Positions 18,100 through 27,508 are shown, counted from the stretch's first letter. The stretch is DNA of 64,000 bases from Vibrio sp. Of7-15 (GCF_022347565.1 NZ_JAKRGH010000002.1:186001-250000), one strand, 5' to 3'. Program-made: numbers and translations. Notes: generated by a model from the sequence alone, not told the origin.

Positions 18100-20130
18100 A
18101 TGGATAAAAAATTTGAGTTAGCATCTGAATTTAAGCCAGCAGGTGATCAGCCTGAAGCTATAAATCAGTTGTTACAGGGATTGGATGCTGGTCTTGCACA
18201 CCAAACCTTACTCGGTGTTACAGGCTCTGGTAAAACATTCACTATTGCAAACGTGATAGAAAAGGTGAATCGTCCAACGTTTATTATGGCTCCTAACAAA
18301 ACATTAGCGGCTCAGCTTTATGGCGAGATGAAAGCCTTTTTCCCCAATAATGCGGTGGAGTATTTTGTTTCTTATTACGATTATTATCAGCCAGAAGCGT
18401 ACGTTCCAACAACAGACACCTTTATTGAAAAAGACGCATCGGTGAATGCCCATATTGAGCAAATGCGCTTGTCTGCGACTAAAGCTTTAATGGAAAGGCG
18501 TGATGTGATCATTGTGGCATCAGTATCTGCTATTTATGGTTTAGGTGATCCTGATTCTTACTTGAAAATGATGCTCCACCTAAGGCGTGGGGATATTATT
18601 GATCAACGCGATATTTTACGTCGATTAGCCGAATTGCAGTATAGCCGCAACGACATGGCGTTTGAGCGTGGTACGTTCCGTGTTCGCGGAGAAGTGATTG
18701 ATATTTTCCCAGCTGAATCTGAGCATGATGCCATCCGGATTGAATTATTTGATGACGAAGTAGATTGTATTAGTGTGTTTGATCCACTCACTGGTGTTGT
18801 CAGCCAAAAAGACATCCCTCGTTGTACTATCTATCCGAAAACGCACTATGTGACCCCTCGCGAAAAAATACTTGATGCTATTGAGCAAATTAAACAAGAG
18901 CTTGCTCAACGTCAAAAGCAATTACTTGAAAATAATAAACTCGTAGAAGAGCAGCGAGTCAGTCAGCGGGTTCAGTTTGATGTTGAAATGATGAATGAGC
19001 TGGGCTTTTGTTCAGGAATAGAAAATTATTCTCGTTATTTAAGTGGGCGTGCAGAGGGTGAGCCACCACCAACATTGTTTGACTATTTGCCTCATGATGG
19101 TTTGCTGATCATCGATGAATCTCACGTTACGGTTTCTCAAATTGGGGCTATGTACAAAGGCGATCGATCGCGTAAAGAAACATTAGTGGAATATGGTTTT
19201 CGTTTACCATCAGCGTTAGATAACAGACCCATGAAGTTTGATGAGTTTGAGTCTTTGGCTCCTCAAACCATTTATGTGTCAGCGACACCAGGCAATTATG
19301 AAGTTGAAAAGTCAGGAAGTGATATTGCAGAGCAAGTGGTTCGGCCTACTGGCTTACTGGATCCAGAGTTAGAAGTCCGCCCTGTTGCGACTCAAGTTGA
19401 TGATCTGTTATCTGAAATTCGTATTCGTGAAAAAATTAATGAACGGGTGCTGGTAACAACATTAACCAAGCGGATGGCGGAAGACTTAACCGAGTACCTT
19501 GACGATCATGGTGTGAAAGTTCGTTATCTTCACTCCGACATTGATACTGTAGAACGAGTTGAGATCATTCGTGATCTTCGTTTAGGGGAATTTGATGTTC
19601 TTGTTGGTATCAACTTATTGCGTGAGGGCTTAGATATGCCGGAGGTCTCTTTGGTTGCAATTTTAGATGCAGATAAAGAAGGCTTTTTACGCTCAGAGCG
19701 CTCATTGATCCAGACCATTGGTCGTGCTGCTCGTAATGTTCAAGGTAAAGCCATTTTATACGCAGATAAAATTACAGGTTCGATGAAGCGTGCAATGGAT
19801 GAAACGAACCGTCGCCGTGAAAAGCAACAAGCGTTTAATGCTAAAAATAACATTGTGCCTCAGAAGTTGAATAAAAGTGTGGCTGATATTATGGAGTTAG
19901 GCGATGTGACCAAACCTCGTTCTCGTAAGTCGGCCCCTAAAATGGAGCTTTCTAAAATTGCGGAGCAAAGCGCGGATTATTCGGTATTTACTCCTCAGCA
20001 GCTTGAAAAAGAAATTAATAAACTAGAAACAATGATGTACGAACACGCGCAAAATCTTGAGTTTGAAAAAGCGGCAGAAACACGGGATAAGATTGAAGAA
20101 CTAAGAGCACAATTTATTGTGAATAGCTAA
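18100..20130 (+). CDS. uvrB: Excinuclease ABC subunit B
   Basis: The product is the UvrB helicase-like subunit of nucleotide-excision repair, which verifies damage after UvrA loading and recruits UvrC. Walker [11 protein letters not shown] lies near residue 40, the beta-hairpin [20 protein letters not shown] follows, then [11 protein letters not shown] (Walker B), QTIGRAARN (helicase motif VI) and a C-terminal UVR coiled coil ([20 protein letters not shown]). I start it at ATG 18100, seven bases after GGTGAGG, rather than the in-frame TTG six bases earlier, giving 676 residues. A LexA-like box precedes it. Confidence 0.98.
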   Translation: MDKKFELASEFKPAGDQPEAINQLLQGLDAGLAHQTLLGVTGSGKTFTIANVIEKVNRPTFIMAPNKTLAAQLYGEMKAFFPNNAVEYFVSYYDYYQPEAYVPTTDTFIEKDASVNAHIEQMRLSATKALMERRDVIIVASVSAIYGLGDPDSYLKMMLHLRRGDIIDQRDILRRLAELQYSRNDMAFERGTFRVRGEVIDIFPAESEHDAIRIELFDDEVDCISVFDPLTGVVSQKDIPRCTIYPKTHYVTPREKILDAIEQIKQELAQRQKQLLENNKLVEEQRVSQRVQFDVEMMNELGFCSGIENYSRYLSGRAEGEPPPTLFDYLPHDGLLIIDESHVTVSQIGAMYKGDRSRKETLVEYGFRLPSALDNRPMKFDEFESLAPQTIYVSATPGNYEVEKSGSDIAEQVVRPTGLLDPELEVRPVATQVDDLLSEIRIREKINERVLVTTLTKRMAEDLTEYLDDHGVKVRYLHSDIDTVERVEIIRDLRLGEFDVLVGINLLREGLDMPEVSLVAILDADKEGFLRSERSLIQTIGRAARNVQGKAILYADKITGSMKRAMDETNRRREKQQAFNAKNNIVPQKLNKSVADIMELGDVTKPRSRKSAPKMELSKIAEQSADYSVFTPQQLEKEINKLETMMYEHAQNLEFEKAAETRDKIEELRAQFIVNS

Positions 20131-20181
20131 TGAAGCAATCGACAAGATCGTACGTTTTTTGAACTAAAAAAGCTTCAGATA

Positions 20182-20289
20182 AAAAAATAGCCAACCGCAA
20201 TGAATTCGGTTGGCTTTATTGTTTATGTGAATTAGGTATTCACTAACAACGTCAGTTGGCTAGGTGACCCTTTGGCTTTTAAAGGGTCA
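20182..20289 (-). ncRNA. qrr1: Qrr1 quorum-regulatory small RNA
   Basis: The minus strand holds the 32-base Qrr core (20239-20270, beginning GGGTCACCTAGCC and ending GTTGTTAGTGAA), identical to my memory of the conserved Vibrio Qrr segment that base-pairs with luxR/hapR-type mRNAs through Hfq. A 5' hairpin (GACCCTTT / AAAGGGTC) precedes it. The 3' terminator is AGCCAACCG / CGGTTGGCT (20189-20215) followed by a T run. The predicted start at 20289 is set by the sigma-54 promoter, giving about 108 nt. It diverges from luxO, as qrr1 does in other Vibrionaceae. No second Qrr was found in the window. Confidence 0.95.
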
Positions 20290-20299
20290 TTTATATGTT

Positions 20300-20315
20300 T
20301 GCATGGTGCGTGCCA
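20300..20315 (-). promoter_or_regulatory. Sigma-54 promoter of qrr1
   Basis: Read on the minus strand, TGGCAC-N5-ATGCA has GG at -24 and GC at -12, with one mismatch to TGGCAC-N5-TTGCA. It places +1 at 20289, the start of TGACCC. Confidence 0.92.
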
Positions 20316-20376
20316 ACTTTTTTTCCCTTTTTTCTGGTTAAAAATTGGATGTTCTCCTATTATTTGAAAAATGCTT

Positions 20377-20389
20377 TTGCAAAATGCAA
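20377..20389. promoter_or_regulatory. LuxO operator for qrr1
   Basis: TTGCA-AAA-TGCAA is an exact match to the LuxO consensus TTGCA-W3-TGCAA. Its centre is 94 bp upstream of the predicted qrr1 start. A weaker candidate (TACTA-AAA-TGCAA) lies at 20408-20420. Confidence 0.85.
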
Positions 20390-20495
20390 TGCAAATTGCG
20401 TAACCTTTACTAAAATGCAAAATGAAAGAGAATTGGTTTCTGGCAAAATTTATTATTAACCATATTAGTAATATAGCCTAGGCGAGAGAAATAGC

Positions 20496-21947
20496 ATGGA
20501 TGATACGAGTAATAAAAAATATGTATTGATGGTAGAAGATACGGCATCAGTAGCAGCTTTATACCGTTCTTACCTTAATCCTCTAGGGCTAAATGTTGAA
20601 ATAGTAGCAACAGGGTCGGAGGCAATAGCCAAGGTAACTGCAAGGCAGCCTGATCTGATTTTGCTTGATCTACGCTTACCAGATATGACTGGAATGGATG
20701 TACTTACAGCGGTTCGAGATCTTCACCCTGAAACTCCCGTTGTTTTCATGACGGCTCATGGCTCTATTGATGTTGCTGTTGAAGCAATGCGCTTAGGTGC
20801 ACAAGATTTTCTGATTAAGCCATGTGAAGCAGATCGCTTACGTGTGACTGTGAATAATGCACTGCGTAAAGCCAGTAAAAAGTTAGCCAATAAAGATTCT
20901 AAAGAGCAAGGCAGTAATCAATATCAAGGCTTTATTGGTAGTAGCTTGCCTATGCAGGCTGTTTATAGGGTGATTGATTCTGCGGCGCCGAGTCGTGCTA
21001 CGGTATTTATTACCGGTGAGAGTGGGACTGGTAAAGAAGTCTGCGCGGAAGCGGTGCACGCAGGTAGCCCAAGGGGTGACAAGCCTTTTATTGCGATTAA
21101 CTGTGCTGCAATACCGAAAGATTTAATTGAGAGTGAGTTGTTTGGTCACGTAAAAGGGGCGTTTACTGGGGCCGCGACCGAGCGTGAAGGGGCAGCTGAA
21201 CTTGCCGATGGCGGGACCCTATTTCTTGATGAATTGTGCGAAATGGATTTGGATCTTCAAACTAAATTATTACGCTTTATTCAAACAGGTACATACCAAA
21301 AAGTAGGCTCTTCTAAAATGAAAACCGTGGATGTACGTTTTGTGTGTGCAACCAACCGTGACCCTTGGCAAGAGGTTCAAGAAGGGCGTTTTCGGGAAGA
21401 TTTGTACTATCGCTTACACGTTATTCCGTTAGTTTTACCTCCTCTGCGAGATAGAGGTGACGATGTTATTGAAATTGCCCATGCCATTTTAGGTTACATC
21501 TCTCATGAAGAGGGTCGAGACTTTGTTAAGTTCGATCAAGCCGTTATCGAGCGGTTCCTTGAATATACTTGGCCAGGTAATGTGAGGCAGCTGCAAAACA
21601 TCATACGTAATGTGGTTGTCTTGAATAAAGGAAGTCAGGTAACCATCGATATGTTACCGGCACCTTTGTCTAAAAAAACTGGTGTTGAAATTGCATCTGT
21701 AGTGAAAGTTGCATCAGTAGATTCTTCTTTTTCTAGGGCGGTGAATACTGAACAAGAACCAGTTGTTATTGAACGTCATGAACCAAAGGCTATTGAGCCT
21801 TTATGGGTCGTAGAAAAAAGAACGATAGAGCAGGCTATTGATGCATGTGATGGGAACATACCAAGGGCGGCGGGTTTGCTTGAGGTAAGTCCTTCAACTA
21901 TTTACAGAAAACTGCAGTCTTGGCAGTCCGTAGCAGATTCGCAGTAG
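20496..21947 (+). CDS. luxO: Quorum-sensing sigma-54 response regulator LuxO
   Basis: The 483-residue NtrC-type activator has a receiver domain (residues 10-125, phospho-acceptor Asp58 in [11 protein letters not shown]) and an AAA+ domain with Walker A GESGTGKE and the sigma-54 contact loop GAFTGA. A C-terminal Fis-type helix-turn-helix follows ([20 protein letters not shown]). At low cell density phospho-LuxO drives qrr transcription with sigma-54. luxU follows 10 bp downstream and qrr1 diverges upstream, the classic arrangement. The ribosome site GAGAGAA sits nine bases before the start. Confidence 0.98.
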   Translation: MDDTSNKKYVLMVEDTASVAALYRSYLNPLGLNVEIVATGSEAIAKVTARQPDLILLDLRLPDMTGMDVLTAVRDLHPETPVVFMTAHGSIDVAVEAMRLGAQDFLIKPCEADRLRVTVNNALRKASKKLANKDSKEQGSNQYQGFIGSSLPMQAVYRVIDSAAPSRATVFITGESGTGKEVCAEAVHAGSPRGDKPFIAINCAAIPKDLIESELFGHVKGAFTGAATEREGAAELADGGTLFLDELCEMDLDLQTKLLRFIQTGTYQKVGSSKMKTVDVRFVCATNRDPWQEVQEGRFREDLYYRLHVIPLVLPPLRDRGDDVIEIAHAILGYISHEEGRDFVKFDQAVIERFLEYTWPGNVRQLQNIIRNVVVLNKGSQVTIDMLPAPLSKKTGVEIASVVKVASVDSSFSRAVNTEQEPVVIERHEPKAIEPLWVVEKRTIEQAIDACDGNIPRAAGLLEVSPSTIYRKLQSWQSVADSQ

Positions 21948-21957
21948 GAGAAATTAC

Positions 21958-22317
21958 ATGGCAAGTTGTGTCAATGAAGCGACGATTAAACAATTAGCAT
22001 CAGAAGTCGGGGAAGAAACCATTGCATTACTGCTCAATGTATTTTGTGATGAGTTAGAACAATACAGCCAAAAGCTGATTTCCGAGCCAACGATTGGCGA
22101 TGTAAGAGAAATTAGTCACTCAATTAAGAGTAGTGCAGGAAGCTTTGGCGCAGATCCGTTGGCAGCAATGGCGTTAGAGTGCGAAGAGCGCGCGAAGCAG
22201 GAGCAGAGCGAGTGGGTTGAGCACCACTTAGATGAATTTATTCAAGTAGTGCAAACCACAGGTACTGAGTTTCGTAAACTAGCAACTCAAAAGCAGCTGC
22301 TCGATAGCATTCTTTAG
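21958..22317 (+). CDS. luxU: Phosphorelay protein LuxU
   Basis: This 119-residue histidine phosphotransfer protein has its active His (about His54) in REISHSIKSSAGSFGADPLA, the HPt signature. It relays phosphate from hybrid quorum-sensing kinases (LuxN/LuxQ/CqsS class) to LuxO. It sits 10 bp after luxO, in the same operon. Its last 39 bases overlap the convergent 3' end of the YvcK-like gene, so the two transcripts must overlap there. Confidence 0.96.
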   Translation: MASCVNEATIKQLASEVGEETIALLLNVFCDELEQYSQKLISEPTIGDVREISHSIKSSAGSFGADPLAAMALECEERAKQEQSEWVEHHLDEFIQVVQTTGTEFRKLATQKQLLDSIL

Positions 22318-23187
22318 TTTATTGCGATCATGTCGCCAGTCATGATTTGCAGAGGCTAAATCCATTGTGATGCATTCGTACTCAGGGCCCAGCTCTGGGT
22401 ACGATTTGTCAGTGAGTAAAGCATCCACTTTTCGTCCTCCACAGGCTCTTTCACACCATTCAAGCATCAGTGGTAACTGCATATCACCCGCTGGACCATG
22501 TTCTTTCGATAGATTTTCAACAAAAACTACTCGTGCCTTACTGGTGCCAATGGCTTTACCCAACTCAGGCAATAATAATGGTGGCATGATACTAGTTAAA
22601 AAGCTGCCAGGGCCAAGTAAAATTAAATCAGCATCTTTGATTGCTTCAATGGCTTCTGATGTGGCAGGAACGGTTGGTTCTAGGTAAAGGCGCTGTGGTA
22701 TATCGGCCATGTCATCTACGTTAGTTTCACCATTAATATGTTGACCGTCACTTGTGATGGCCGCTAAATCCGATGTGTGTTCTGACATAGGAATTATTTG
22801 GGTTTCTACTTTCAGCATATCTCGAATGAGATTAATAGCTTCTAATGGACGAACGCTTAGGTTATCTAAGGCGGTGAGCATTAAATTTCCTAGATTATGG
22901 CCATTTAGCTCTCCGACGCCTTTAAAGCGATACTCAAACATCATCGAGCTGATGGAAGGCTCGGTAATAAGCTGATTAATGCAATTACGGGTGTCTCCCC
23001 AAGCGATTCCACCTTGGCACTGCCTAATTCGTCCTGTAGAACCGCCATTATCTGTTGTTGCGACAATCCCTGTAGCGTTTTTACCTAAGTGGCGTAAAGC
23101 GGCGAGCATGCGTCCTAGGCCATGCCCACCACCGATGGCGACGACTTTTTTATTATGCGTTGCATTTTTGTATTGTGTGTTGTGCAT
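22279..23187 (-). CDS. YvcK/CofD-family protein (gluconeogenesis factor)
   Basis: The 302-residue protein has the glycine-rich nucleotide-binding opening VVAIGGGHGLGRMLAALRHL, then TTDNGGSTGRIRQ, GNLMLTAL, and LILLGPGSFLTSIMPPLLLP. These define the CofD-like YvcK family (E. coli YbhK). YvcK proteins bind UDP-sugars and are needed for growth on gluconeogenic carbon and for cell-wall homeostasis in some bacteria. The role in Vibrio is uncertain. It overlaps luxU convergently by 39 bp and lies downstream of the LON-domain gene on the same strand, with about 115 bp between them. Confidence 0.88.
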   Translation of the reverse strand: MHNTQYKNATHNKKVVAIGGGHGLGRMLAALRHLGKNATGIVATTDNGGSTGRIRQCQGGIAWGDTRNCINQLITEPSISSMMFEYRFKGVGELNGHNLGNLMLTALDNLSVRPLEAINLIRDMLKVETQIIPMSEHTSDLAAITSDGQHINGETNVDDMADIPQRLYLEPTVPATSEAIEAIKDADLILLGPGSFLTSIMPPLLLPELGKAIGTSKARVVFVENLSKEHGPAGDMQLPLMLEWCERACGGRKVDALLTDKSYPELGPEYECITMDLASANHDWRHDRNKLKNAIEQLLLSC

Positions 23188-23301
23188 GCGATTTTCAACT
23201 GAACATTGTTTCCTTCAGTTTATACAAGAAGAAAGAACCGACAAACATTTTCATTAAAAATTAAATTTATCTCACATTTATTTGTCGGTTTTTTATCGCA
23301 T

Positions 23302-23874
23302 TTAATGTGGTGTGAGCATTAGGCTCATTAAGTAATCACAAGTAGCAGAGCAGGATGCTGTATTAATTAAGGCTTGTTTTTCTTTGGTTGGCACTGGCAG
23401 TAATTCTAACCATCGTAAGCATAACCAACTTAAGTTATCGAATTCTTTATGGTGATGCATATTGTTTAGGTCGGGAAACTTATCAAACAGCTGTTGAAGT
23501 TTGTCGGCTAGAGGCTGCTGGTTTTCGCTTAGTTGGGCATTTGGCCATTGGGGAAGGGCTTCGCATTCCCCGAAGAAAACACCATCGCTATTCTTTTCAA
23601 ACGAAGAAATTTCAAAACACTCATGGCCGTATACTGTAATGCCTAATGAACCATCATCGTTTGTGTAAAAGTCTTCTACAGTGACTCTAGTACCAATGAC
23701 ATAAAAGCGATTGTCATTTTCACGCTCTTCGTACATGCATACGCCAAAGCCATCAGGTGATTTTAATGCTTCTTTTAGAGAGGTCATCTGAAGCCCAGGG
23801 GCGATACGAATTGGAATTCGGCCAGAAGGTAAGACGTGCTGCTTATTAAATAGTAAAGGTAGTCTTATTGTCAT
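23302..23874 (-). CDS. LON substrate-binding-domain protein (no protease domain)
   Basis: The 190-residue protein matches the N-terminal substrate-recognition domain of Lon (RLPLLFNKQHVLPSGRIPIR near the start, GFGVCMYEE, TNDDGSLGITVYG) and lacks the AAA+ and protease domains. Stand-alone proteins of this type are widespread but poorly characterised. I prefer ATG 23874 to GTG 23886 because family members start close to the RLPL segment. Upstream is a near-consensus sigma-54 promoter (predicted +1 at 23904) and, 94 bp further, a LuxO-like operator, the same geometry as qrr1. It may therefore be switched on by LuxO at low cell density. Confidence 0.85.
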   Translation of the reverse strand: MTIRLPLLFNKQHVLPSGRIPIRIAPGLQMTSLKEALKSPDGFGVCMYEERENDNRFYVIGTRVTVEDFYTNDDGSLGITVYGHECFEISSFEKNSDGVFFGECEALPQWPNAQLSENQQPLADKLQQLFDKFPDLNNMHHHKEFDNLSWLCLRWLELLPVPTKEKQALINTASCSATCDYLMSLMLTPH

Positions 23875-23914
23875 AATGGCACTCACTCTTACATTGAATT
23901 GATAGTCAACCTAT

Positions 23915-23930
23915 TGCAAGGTGAGTGCCT
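23915..23930 (-). promoter_or_regulatory. Predicted sigma-54 promoter of the LON-domain gene
   Basis: On the minus strand AGGCAC-N5-TTGCA matches TGGCAC-N5-TTGCA at all but the first base, with correct GG/GC spacing. Predicted +1 is 23904, about 30 bases before the chosen ATG. Confidence 0.7.
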
Positions 23931-23991
23931 ATTTTTTTCTGAAAATAAGTGGCTGTTTTAAGTCAATTATGTGCATAGTGCAAATATGCAG

Positions 23992-24004
23992 TTGCAAATT
24001 GCAT
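23992..24004. promoter_or_regulatory. LuxO-like operator upstream of the LON-domain gene
   Basis: TTGCA-AAT-TGCAT matches the LuxO consensus at 12 of 13 positions. Its centre (23998) is 94 bp upstream of the predicted +1, exactly as for the exact LuxO operator at qrr1. Further TGCA half-sites occur at 23972-23990. Confidence 0.6.
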
Positions 24005-24029
24005 TTCATTATTCGCAATTTAAAACAGT

Positions 24030-24248
24030 TTATTTCAAAAGAGGAAGAATTCCGTCACAAGGCAAAAGCGATAAATGCCCATTGTGATCAAAATACCAAC
24101 CTTTAATGAACCCTTTATTTGCCATATCTTGGAACCCTTCTATTACTTGCTGGGCTTCAATATGGGCTTTCTCACTGCTAATACCATGCTCATGCTGTAA
24201 AAACAGAGCAATATCATCAACATTTGGGAATTCTGTAATATCAGACAT
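24030..24248 (-). CDS. Small conserved-looking hypothetical protein
   Basis: The protein is about 72 residues. I start it at ATG 24248, which has a perfect GGAGGT ribosome site five bases ahead; an in-frame start four codons upstream would lie within it. The sequence is acidic and helical at the N-terminus (DITEFPNVDDIALFLQHEHG) and ends with a Trp-Tyr-Phe-containing segment (GFIKGWYFDHNGHLSLLPCD). I do not recognise the family. It lies between the Moco riboswitch region and the LON-gene promoter; its stop is 26 bp from the LuxO-like operator. Confidence 0.7.
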   Translation of the reverse strand: MSDITEFPNVDDIALFLQHEHGISSEKAHIEAQQVIEGFQDMANKGFIKGWYFDHNGHLSLLPCDGILPLLK

Positions 24249-24379
24249 GATTACCTCCAACCTTTGTATATGACTAAGGGAGTATGGTTAGTATTGTTCA
24301 TTTTGGAGAGGATGGTAAAAAATGAAGAAATTTGGGGTGAGATCATAGAAAAGAGTGGTGGTATTGAGTATTTTAATAG

Positions 24380-24535
24380 ATACAGCACCATTTTTATGGT
24401 TGCCATAACTCCGAGCTCTAACTGCTAAGTTGTTTACTTAACTATGAACCACTCAATATGTAGATAGAGCCAGTGACAATTCGGTCACAAGGGTTTGTTT
24501 GGAAATGAACAGGCCTCCCGTGTTTGGAAAGGTGT
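24380..24535 (+). ncRNA. Moco-sensing riboswitch (Moco RNA motif) in the moaA leader
   Basis: The leader ends in AGGCCTCCCGTGTTTGGAAA followed by GGTGTT. This closely matches the conserved 3' part of the moaA Moco RNA, where the closing segment doubles as the ribosome-binding site. A GTGAC/GTCAC hairpin (24473-24487) and a TGTTT/GAACA hairpin (24497-24511) lie inside, and AGCACC near 24384 can pair with GGTGTT to close the outer stem. Binding of molybdenum cofactor would mask GGAAAGG and reduce MoaA translation. The 5' limit is approximate. Confidence 0.82.
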
Positions 24536-24538
24536 TCC

Positions 24539-25528
24539 GTGGCGCAACAATTTGAAGATAGTTATAGCCGAAAGTTCTATTACTTGCGGCTGTCCATTAC
24601 AGATGTCTGTAATTTTAAATGTACTTACTGTTTACCAGATGGTTATAAACCGGACAATAAACATAAGTCTGCATTCCTTGATATTCATGAAATCAAACGA
24701 GTCGTGAGTGCGTTTGCCTCTTGTGGTACCTCAAAAGTTAGGATTACTGGCGGCGAACCAAGTTTACGCCGTGATTTTGTCGACATTATCAACACTGTTG
24801 CCTCCCAGTCTGGTATTAATAAGGTAGCTACTACGACTAATGGCTATCGTATGGAAAAACAGGTTGGGGCTTGGCGAGAAGCTGGTCTAACCAATATTAA
24901 TGTTAGTGTTGATAGCTTAAACCCAAATATGTTTTACCAAATTACAGGTGAGAATAAGTTTCACGAAGTGATGGCTGGCATTGATAAGGCGTTTGAGGTG
25001 GGGTTTGAGCAAGTCAAAATTAATACGGTATTGCTTAAGGATCTTAACTCTCAAGAGCTTCCTCTTTTTCTTAACTGGATTAAAACCCGTCCGATACAAC
25101 TGCGTTTTATTGAGTTAATGCAGACAGGTGAAATGGATAGCCTGTTTCAGAAGCACCATCAGTCAGGTGTCAGTATTCGAAATCACTTGATTGCTAACGG
25201 TTGGTTATTAAAAGCAAGAAGCAGTAACGATGGTCCAGCACAAGTCTTCATTCACCCAGACTATCTAGGTGAGATTGGACTCATCATGCCTTACGAAAAA
25301 GATTTTTGCCAAAGCTGTAACCGTTTACGTGTCTCTGCTAAAGGTAAGCTGCACATGTGTTTGTTTGGGGATCACGGTGTTGAGCTTCGTGATTTATTGG
25401 AGCATGACTCGCAGCAAGAAGTGTTAATAGAGCGTATCCAAGGGCAATTACAAAATAAAGCGGTGGGGCATTTCCTTCATGATGGAAATGCTGGTATGAC
25501 ACCACATTTAGCGTCAATTGGCGGTTAG
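24539..25528 (+). CDS. moaA: GTP 3',8-cyclase MoaA
   Basis: This radical-SAM enzyme performs the first step of molybdenum cofactor synthesis, converting GTP to 3',8-cyclo-GTP. I start it at GTG 24539 (329 residues): its N-terminus then aligns with E. coli MoaA, and the riboswitch GGAAAGG lies six bases ahead. The SAM cluster is CNFKCTYC (Cys24, Cys28, Cys31), the second cluster includes [18 protein letters not shown], and the protein ends in the functional Gly-Gly. It leads moaABCDE. Confidence 0.98.
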   Translation: MAQQFEDSYSRKFYYLRLSITDVCNFKCTYCLPDGYKPDNKHKSAFLDIHEIKRVVSAFASCGTSKVRITGGEPSLRRDFVDIINTVASQSGINKVATTTNGYRMEKQVGAWREAGLTNINVSVDSLNPNMFYQITGENKFHEVMAGIDKAFEVGFEQVKINTVLLKDLNSQELPLFLNWIKTRPIQLRFIELMQTGEMDSLFQKHHQSGVSIRNHLIANGWLLKARSSNDGPAQVFIHPDYLGEIGLIMPYEKDFCQSCNRLRVSAKGKLHMCLFGDHGVELRDLLEHDSQQEVLIERIQGQLQNKAVGHFLHDGNAGMTPHLASIGG

Positions 25529-25594
25529 TCCGTTCAAATAACATTTTAACCATAACCAAGATTATGGTCAGACAATAATTTAAAGGAAAGTAAT

Positions 25595-26107
25595 ATGGGT
25601 CATGCTGTCAATGAATTTGAGGCTGCACGCATTGCTGTGCTTACGGTTTCTGATACTCGCACTGAGGAAAATGATACATCAGGTCGTTATCTCGCTGAAC
25701 AGCTTCAAGATACGGGACATATTCTAGCTGATAAGAAAATTGTTATTGACGATGTTTATCAGCTACGCGCTGTTGTTTCACAGTGGATTGCAGATGAATC
25801 CGTACAAGCCATTATGATTACTGGTGGTACTGGTTTTACCTCTCGTGATAGTACCCCTGAAGCGTTAACCCCACTGTTTGATAAGCAAGTTGAAGGGTTT
25901 GGTGAGTTGTTTCGTGCGGTTTCCTATGAAGAAATTGGCACATCTACTATTCAGTCTCGTGCGATTGCGGGCTTTGCAAATAATACAGTCATTTTTGCCA
26001 TGCCAGGCTCAACCGGCGCTTGTCGTACAGCATGGACTAAAATCATTAAAGAACAGTTAGATGCAAGCCATCGCCCGTGTAACTTTATGCCTCACTTACG
26101 TAAATAG
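25595..26107 (+). CDS. moaB: Molybdopterin biosynthesis protein MoaB
   Basis: The 170-residue MogA/MoaB-fold protein has the nucleotide-binding motif [18 protein letters not shown] and a C-terminal [14 protein letters not shown] loop. It is thought to adenylylate molybdopterin or act as a paralogue of MogA; its exact need in this branch of proteobacteria is unclear. It follows moaA by about 65 bp, and its ribosome site AAAGGAAAG is close to the ATG. Confidence 0.95.
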   Translation: MGHAVNEFEAARIAVLTVSDTRTEENDTSGRYLAEQLQDTGHILADKKIVIDDVYQLRAVVSQWIADESVQAIMITGGTGFTSRDSTPEALTPLFDKQVEGFGELFRAVSYEEIGTSTIQSRAIAGFANNTVIFAMPGSTGACRTAWTKIIKEQLDASHRPCNFMPHLRK

Positions 26108-26115
26108 ATTTTATT

Positions 26116-26595
26116 ATGACAAATTTCACTCATATTAATGCTTCAGGTGAAGCAAACATGGTCGATGTGTCTGCTAAGGCAGAGACGGTTCGTGAAGCGC
26201 GTGCAGAAGCTTTTATTCATATGGCCCCAGAAACTTTAAAATTGATTGTTTCAGGCCAGCACCATAAAGGTGATGTGTTTGCTACTGCACGTATTGCAGG
26301 TATTCAAGCGGCTAAAAAGACGTGGGATTTGATCCCATTGTGCCATCCTTTATTGTTATCTAAAGTTGAGGTTCAGCTTGAAGCGATTGAAGCTGAAAAT
26401 ATGGTACGCATTGAATCATGTTGTAAGTTGGCAGGAAAAACGGGTGTTGAGATGGAAGCGTTGACTGCGGCATCGGTTGCTGCTTTAACTATTTATGACA
26501 TGTGTAAAGCAGTACAAAAAGACATGGTGATCGGTCAGGTTCGTTTATTAGAAAAAACGGGCGGTAAATCAGGACATTTTAAGGCGGACGCATGA
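26116..26595 (+). CDS. moaC: Cyclic pyranopterin monophosphate synthase MoaC
   Basis: The 159-residue protein has the hallmark segments [53 protein letters not shown] and KTGGKSGHF. These include the catalytic Lys, His and Asp residues of MoaC. It rearranges 3',8-cyclo-GTP to cPMP. It starts 8 bp after moaB and overlaps moaD by 4 bp. Confidence 0.98.
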   Translation: MTNFTHINASGEANMVDVSAKAETVREARAEAFIHMAPETLKLIVSGQHHKGDVFATARIAGIQAAKKTWDLIPLCHPLLLSKVEVQLEAIEAENMVRIESCCKLAGKTGVEMEALTAASVAALTIYDMCKAVQKDMVIGQVRLLEKTGGKSGHFKADA

Positions 26596-26837
26596 TTAAA
26601 GTTTTGTTCTTTGCTCAGACCCGTGAGCTTGTTGGCGTTGATAGCCTAGAACTTTCAGCTAATTATTCAAGTGTTGAAACATTACGAGCTGAATTGGCTG
26701 ATAAAGGTGATAAATGGCAGTTGGCATTAGAGCCAGGTAAATTGCTGGTGGCAGTTAATCAAACGATCAGCTCGCTAGAGTCACCGATTGAAGATGGTGA
26801 TGAAGTGGCATTTTTCCCTCCAGTTACAGGTGGGTGA
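26592..26837 (+). CDS. moaD: Molybdopterin synthase small subunit MoaD
   Basis: The 81-residue ubiquitin-like protein ends in PPVTGG. The terminal Gly-Gly is thiocarboxylated to supply sulfur for molybdopterin. It overlaps moaC by 4 bp (ATGA) and is followed one base later by moaE. Confidence 0.97.
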   Translation: MIKVLFFAQTRELVGVDSLELSANYSSVETLRAELADKGDKWQLALEPGKLLVAVNQTISSLESPIEDGDEVAFFPPVTGG

Positions 26838-26838
26838 T

Positions 26839-27291
26839 ATGATTTCGGTTCAAACTCAAGACTTTTCATTGGCGGATGAATATCAGCATTTGTCTGAAGG
26901 TACTAGTGCAGGTGCCGTTGTTACTTTTATCGGAAAAGTACGCGACTTTAATCAAGGTGATGAAGTTCAGGGGTTAGCCCTGGAGCATTACCCGGGAATG
27001 ACGGAAAAAGCGCTAGCTGACATTGTAAAACAAGCAAAACAGCGTTGGTCTTTATTGCAAGTGCGTGTGATTCATCGGGTAGGAGATCTTGACCTTGGTG
27101 ATCAAATTGTTTTTGTGGGGGTTTCTAGCGCTCACCGTGGTGATGCTTTTGAGGCGTGTGAGTTCATTATGGACTACTTAAAAACAAAAGCGCCATTTTG
27201 GAAAAAAGAACGCGTGCAAAATAACACCAGATGGGTAGAATCTCGTGATTCAGATAGTCTGGCCGCAGAGCGTTGGCAAAATAATGACTAA
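26839..27291 (+). CDS. moaE: Molybdopterin synthase catalytic subunit MoaE
   Basis: MoaE pairs with MoaD to insert two sulfurs into cPMP. I start it at ATG 26839 (150 residues), one base after the moaD stop; an upstream in-frame ATG lies inside moaD. VTFIGKVRDFNQGDEVQGLA, LEHYPGMTEKAL, VIHRVGDLDLGDQIVFVGV and KTKAPFWKKE (catalytic Lys region) are clear family motifs. It closes moaABCDE and is followed by a terminator. Confidence 0.97.
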   Translation: MISVQTQDFSLADEYQHLSEGTSAGAVVTFIGKVRDFNQGDEVQGLALEHYPGMTEKALADIVKQAKQRWSLLQVRVIHRVGDLDLGDQIVFVGVSSAHRGDAFEACEFIMDYLKTKAPFWKKERVQNNTRWVESRDSDSLAAERWQNND

Positions 27292-27351
27292 CTCAAAGGA
27301 TTGAGCACTTAAAGTAGATAAACTAGAGAGTTTATTTATAACAGTGAAATG

Positions 27352-27378
27352 AAAGGGTAGCGATGGCTGCCCTTTTTT
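27352..27378 (+). terminator. Terminator of moaABCDE
   Basis: A 10-bp stem, AAAGGGTAGC / GCTGCCCTTT (one G-T pair), with a 4-base loop is followed by a T run. Confidence 0.85.
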
Positions 27379-27508
27379 GTACCTGAAGGATTTTTAATGG
27401 TTTCTTTTTATGCATTATAGTGACTAAGATGTAGGCAATAACTTTGCTTTGTTATATAAATAAGCATAAAATTTGAATGAGTATTTATTGGTGTTGAAGG
27501 GGGATTTT

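Noticed and set aside
23236..23290. Terminator between the LON-domain gene and the YvcK-like gene
   Set aside because: The arms ACCGACAAA / TTTGTCGGT pair but enclose a loop of about 35 bases, too long for a confident intrinsic terminator.
23875..23904. A second Qrr RNA downstream of the sigma-54 promoter before the LON-domain gene
   Set aside because: The sequence after the predicted start lacks the conserved 32-base Qrr core and runs directly into the LON-domain coding region.
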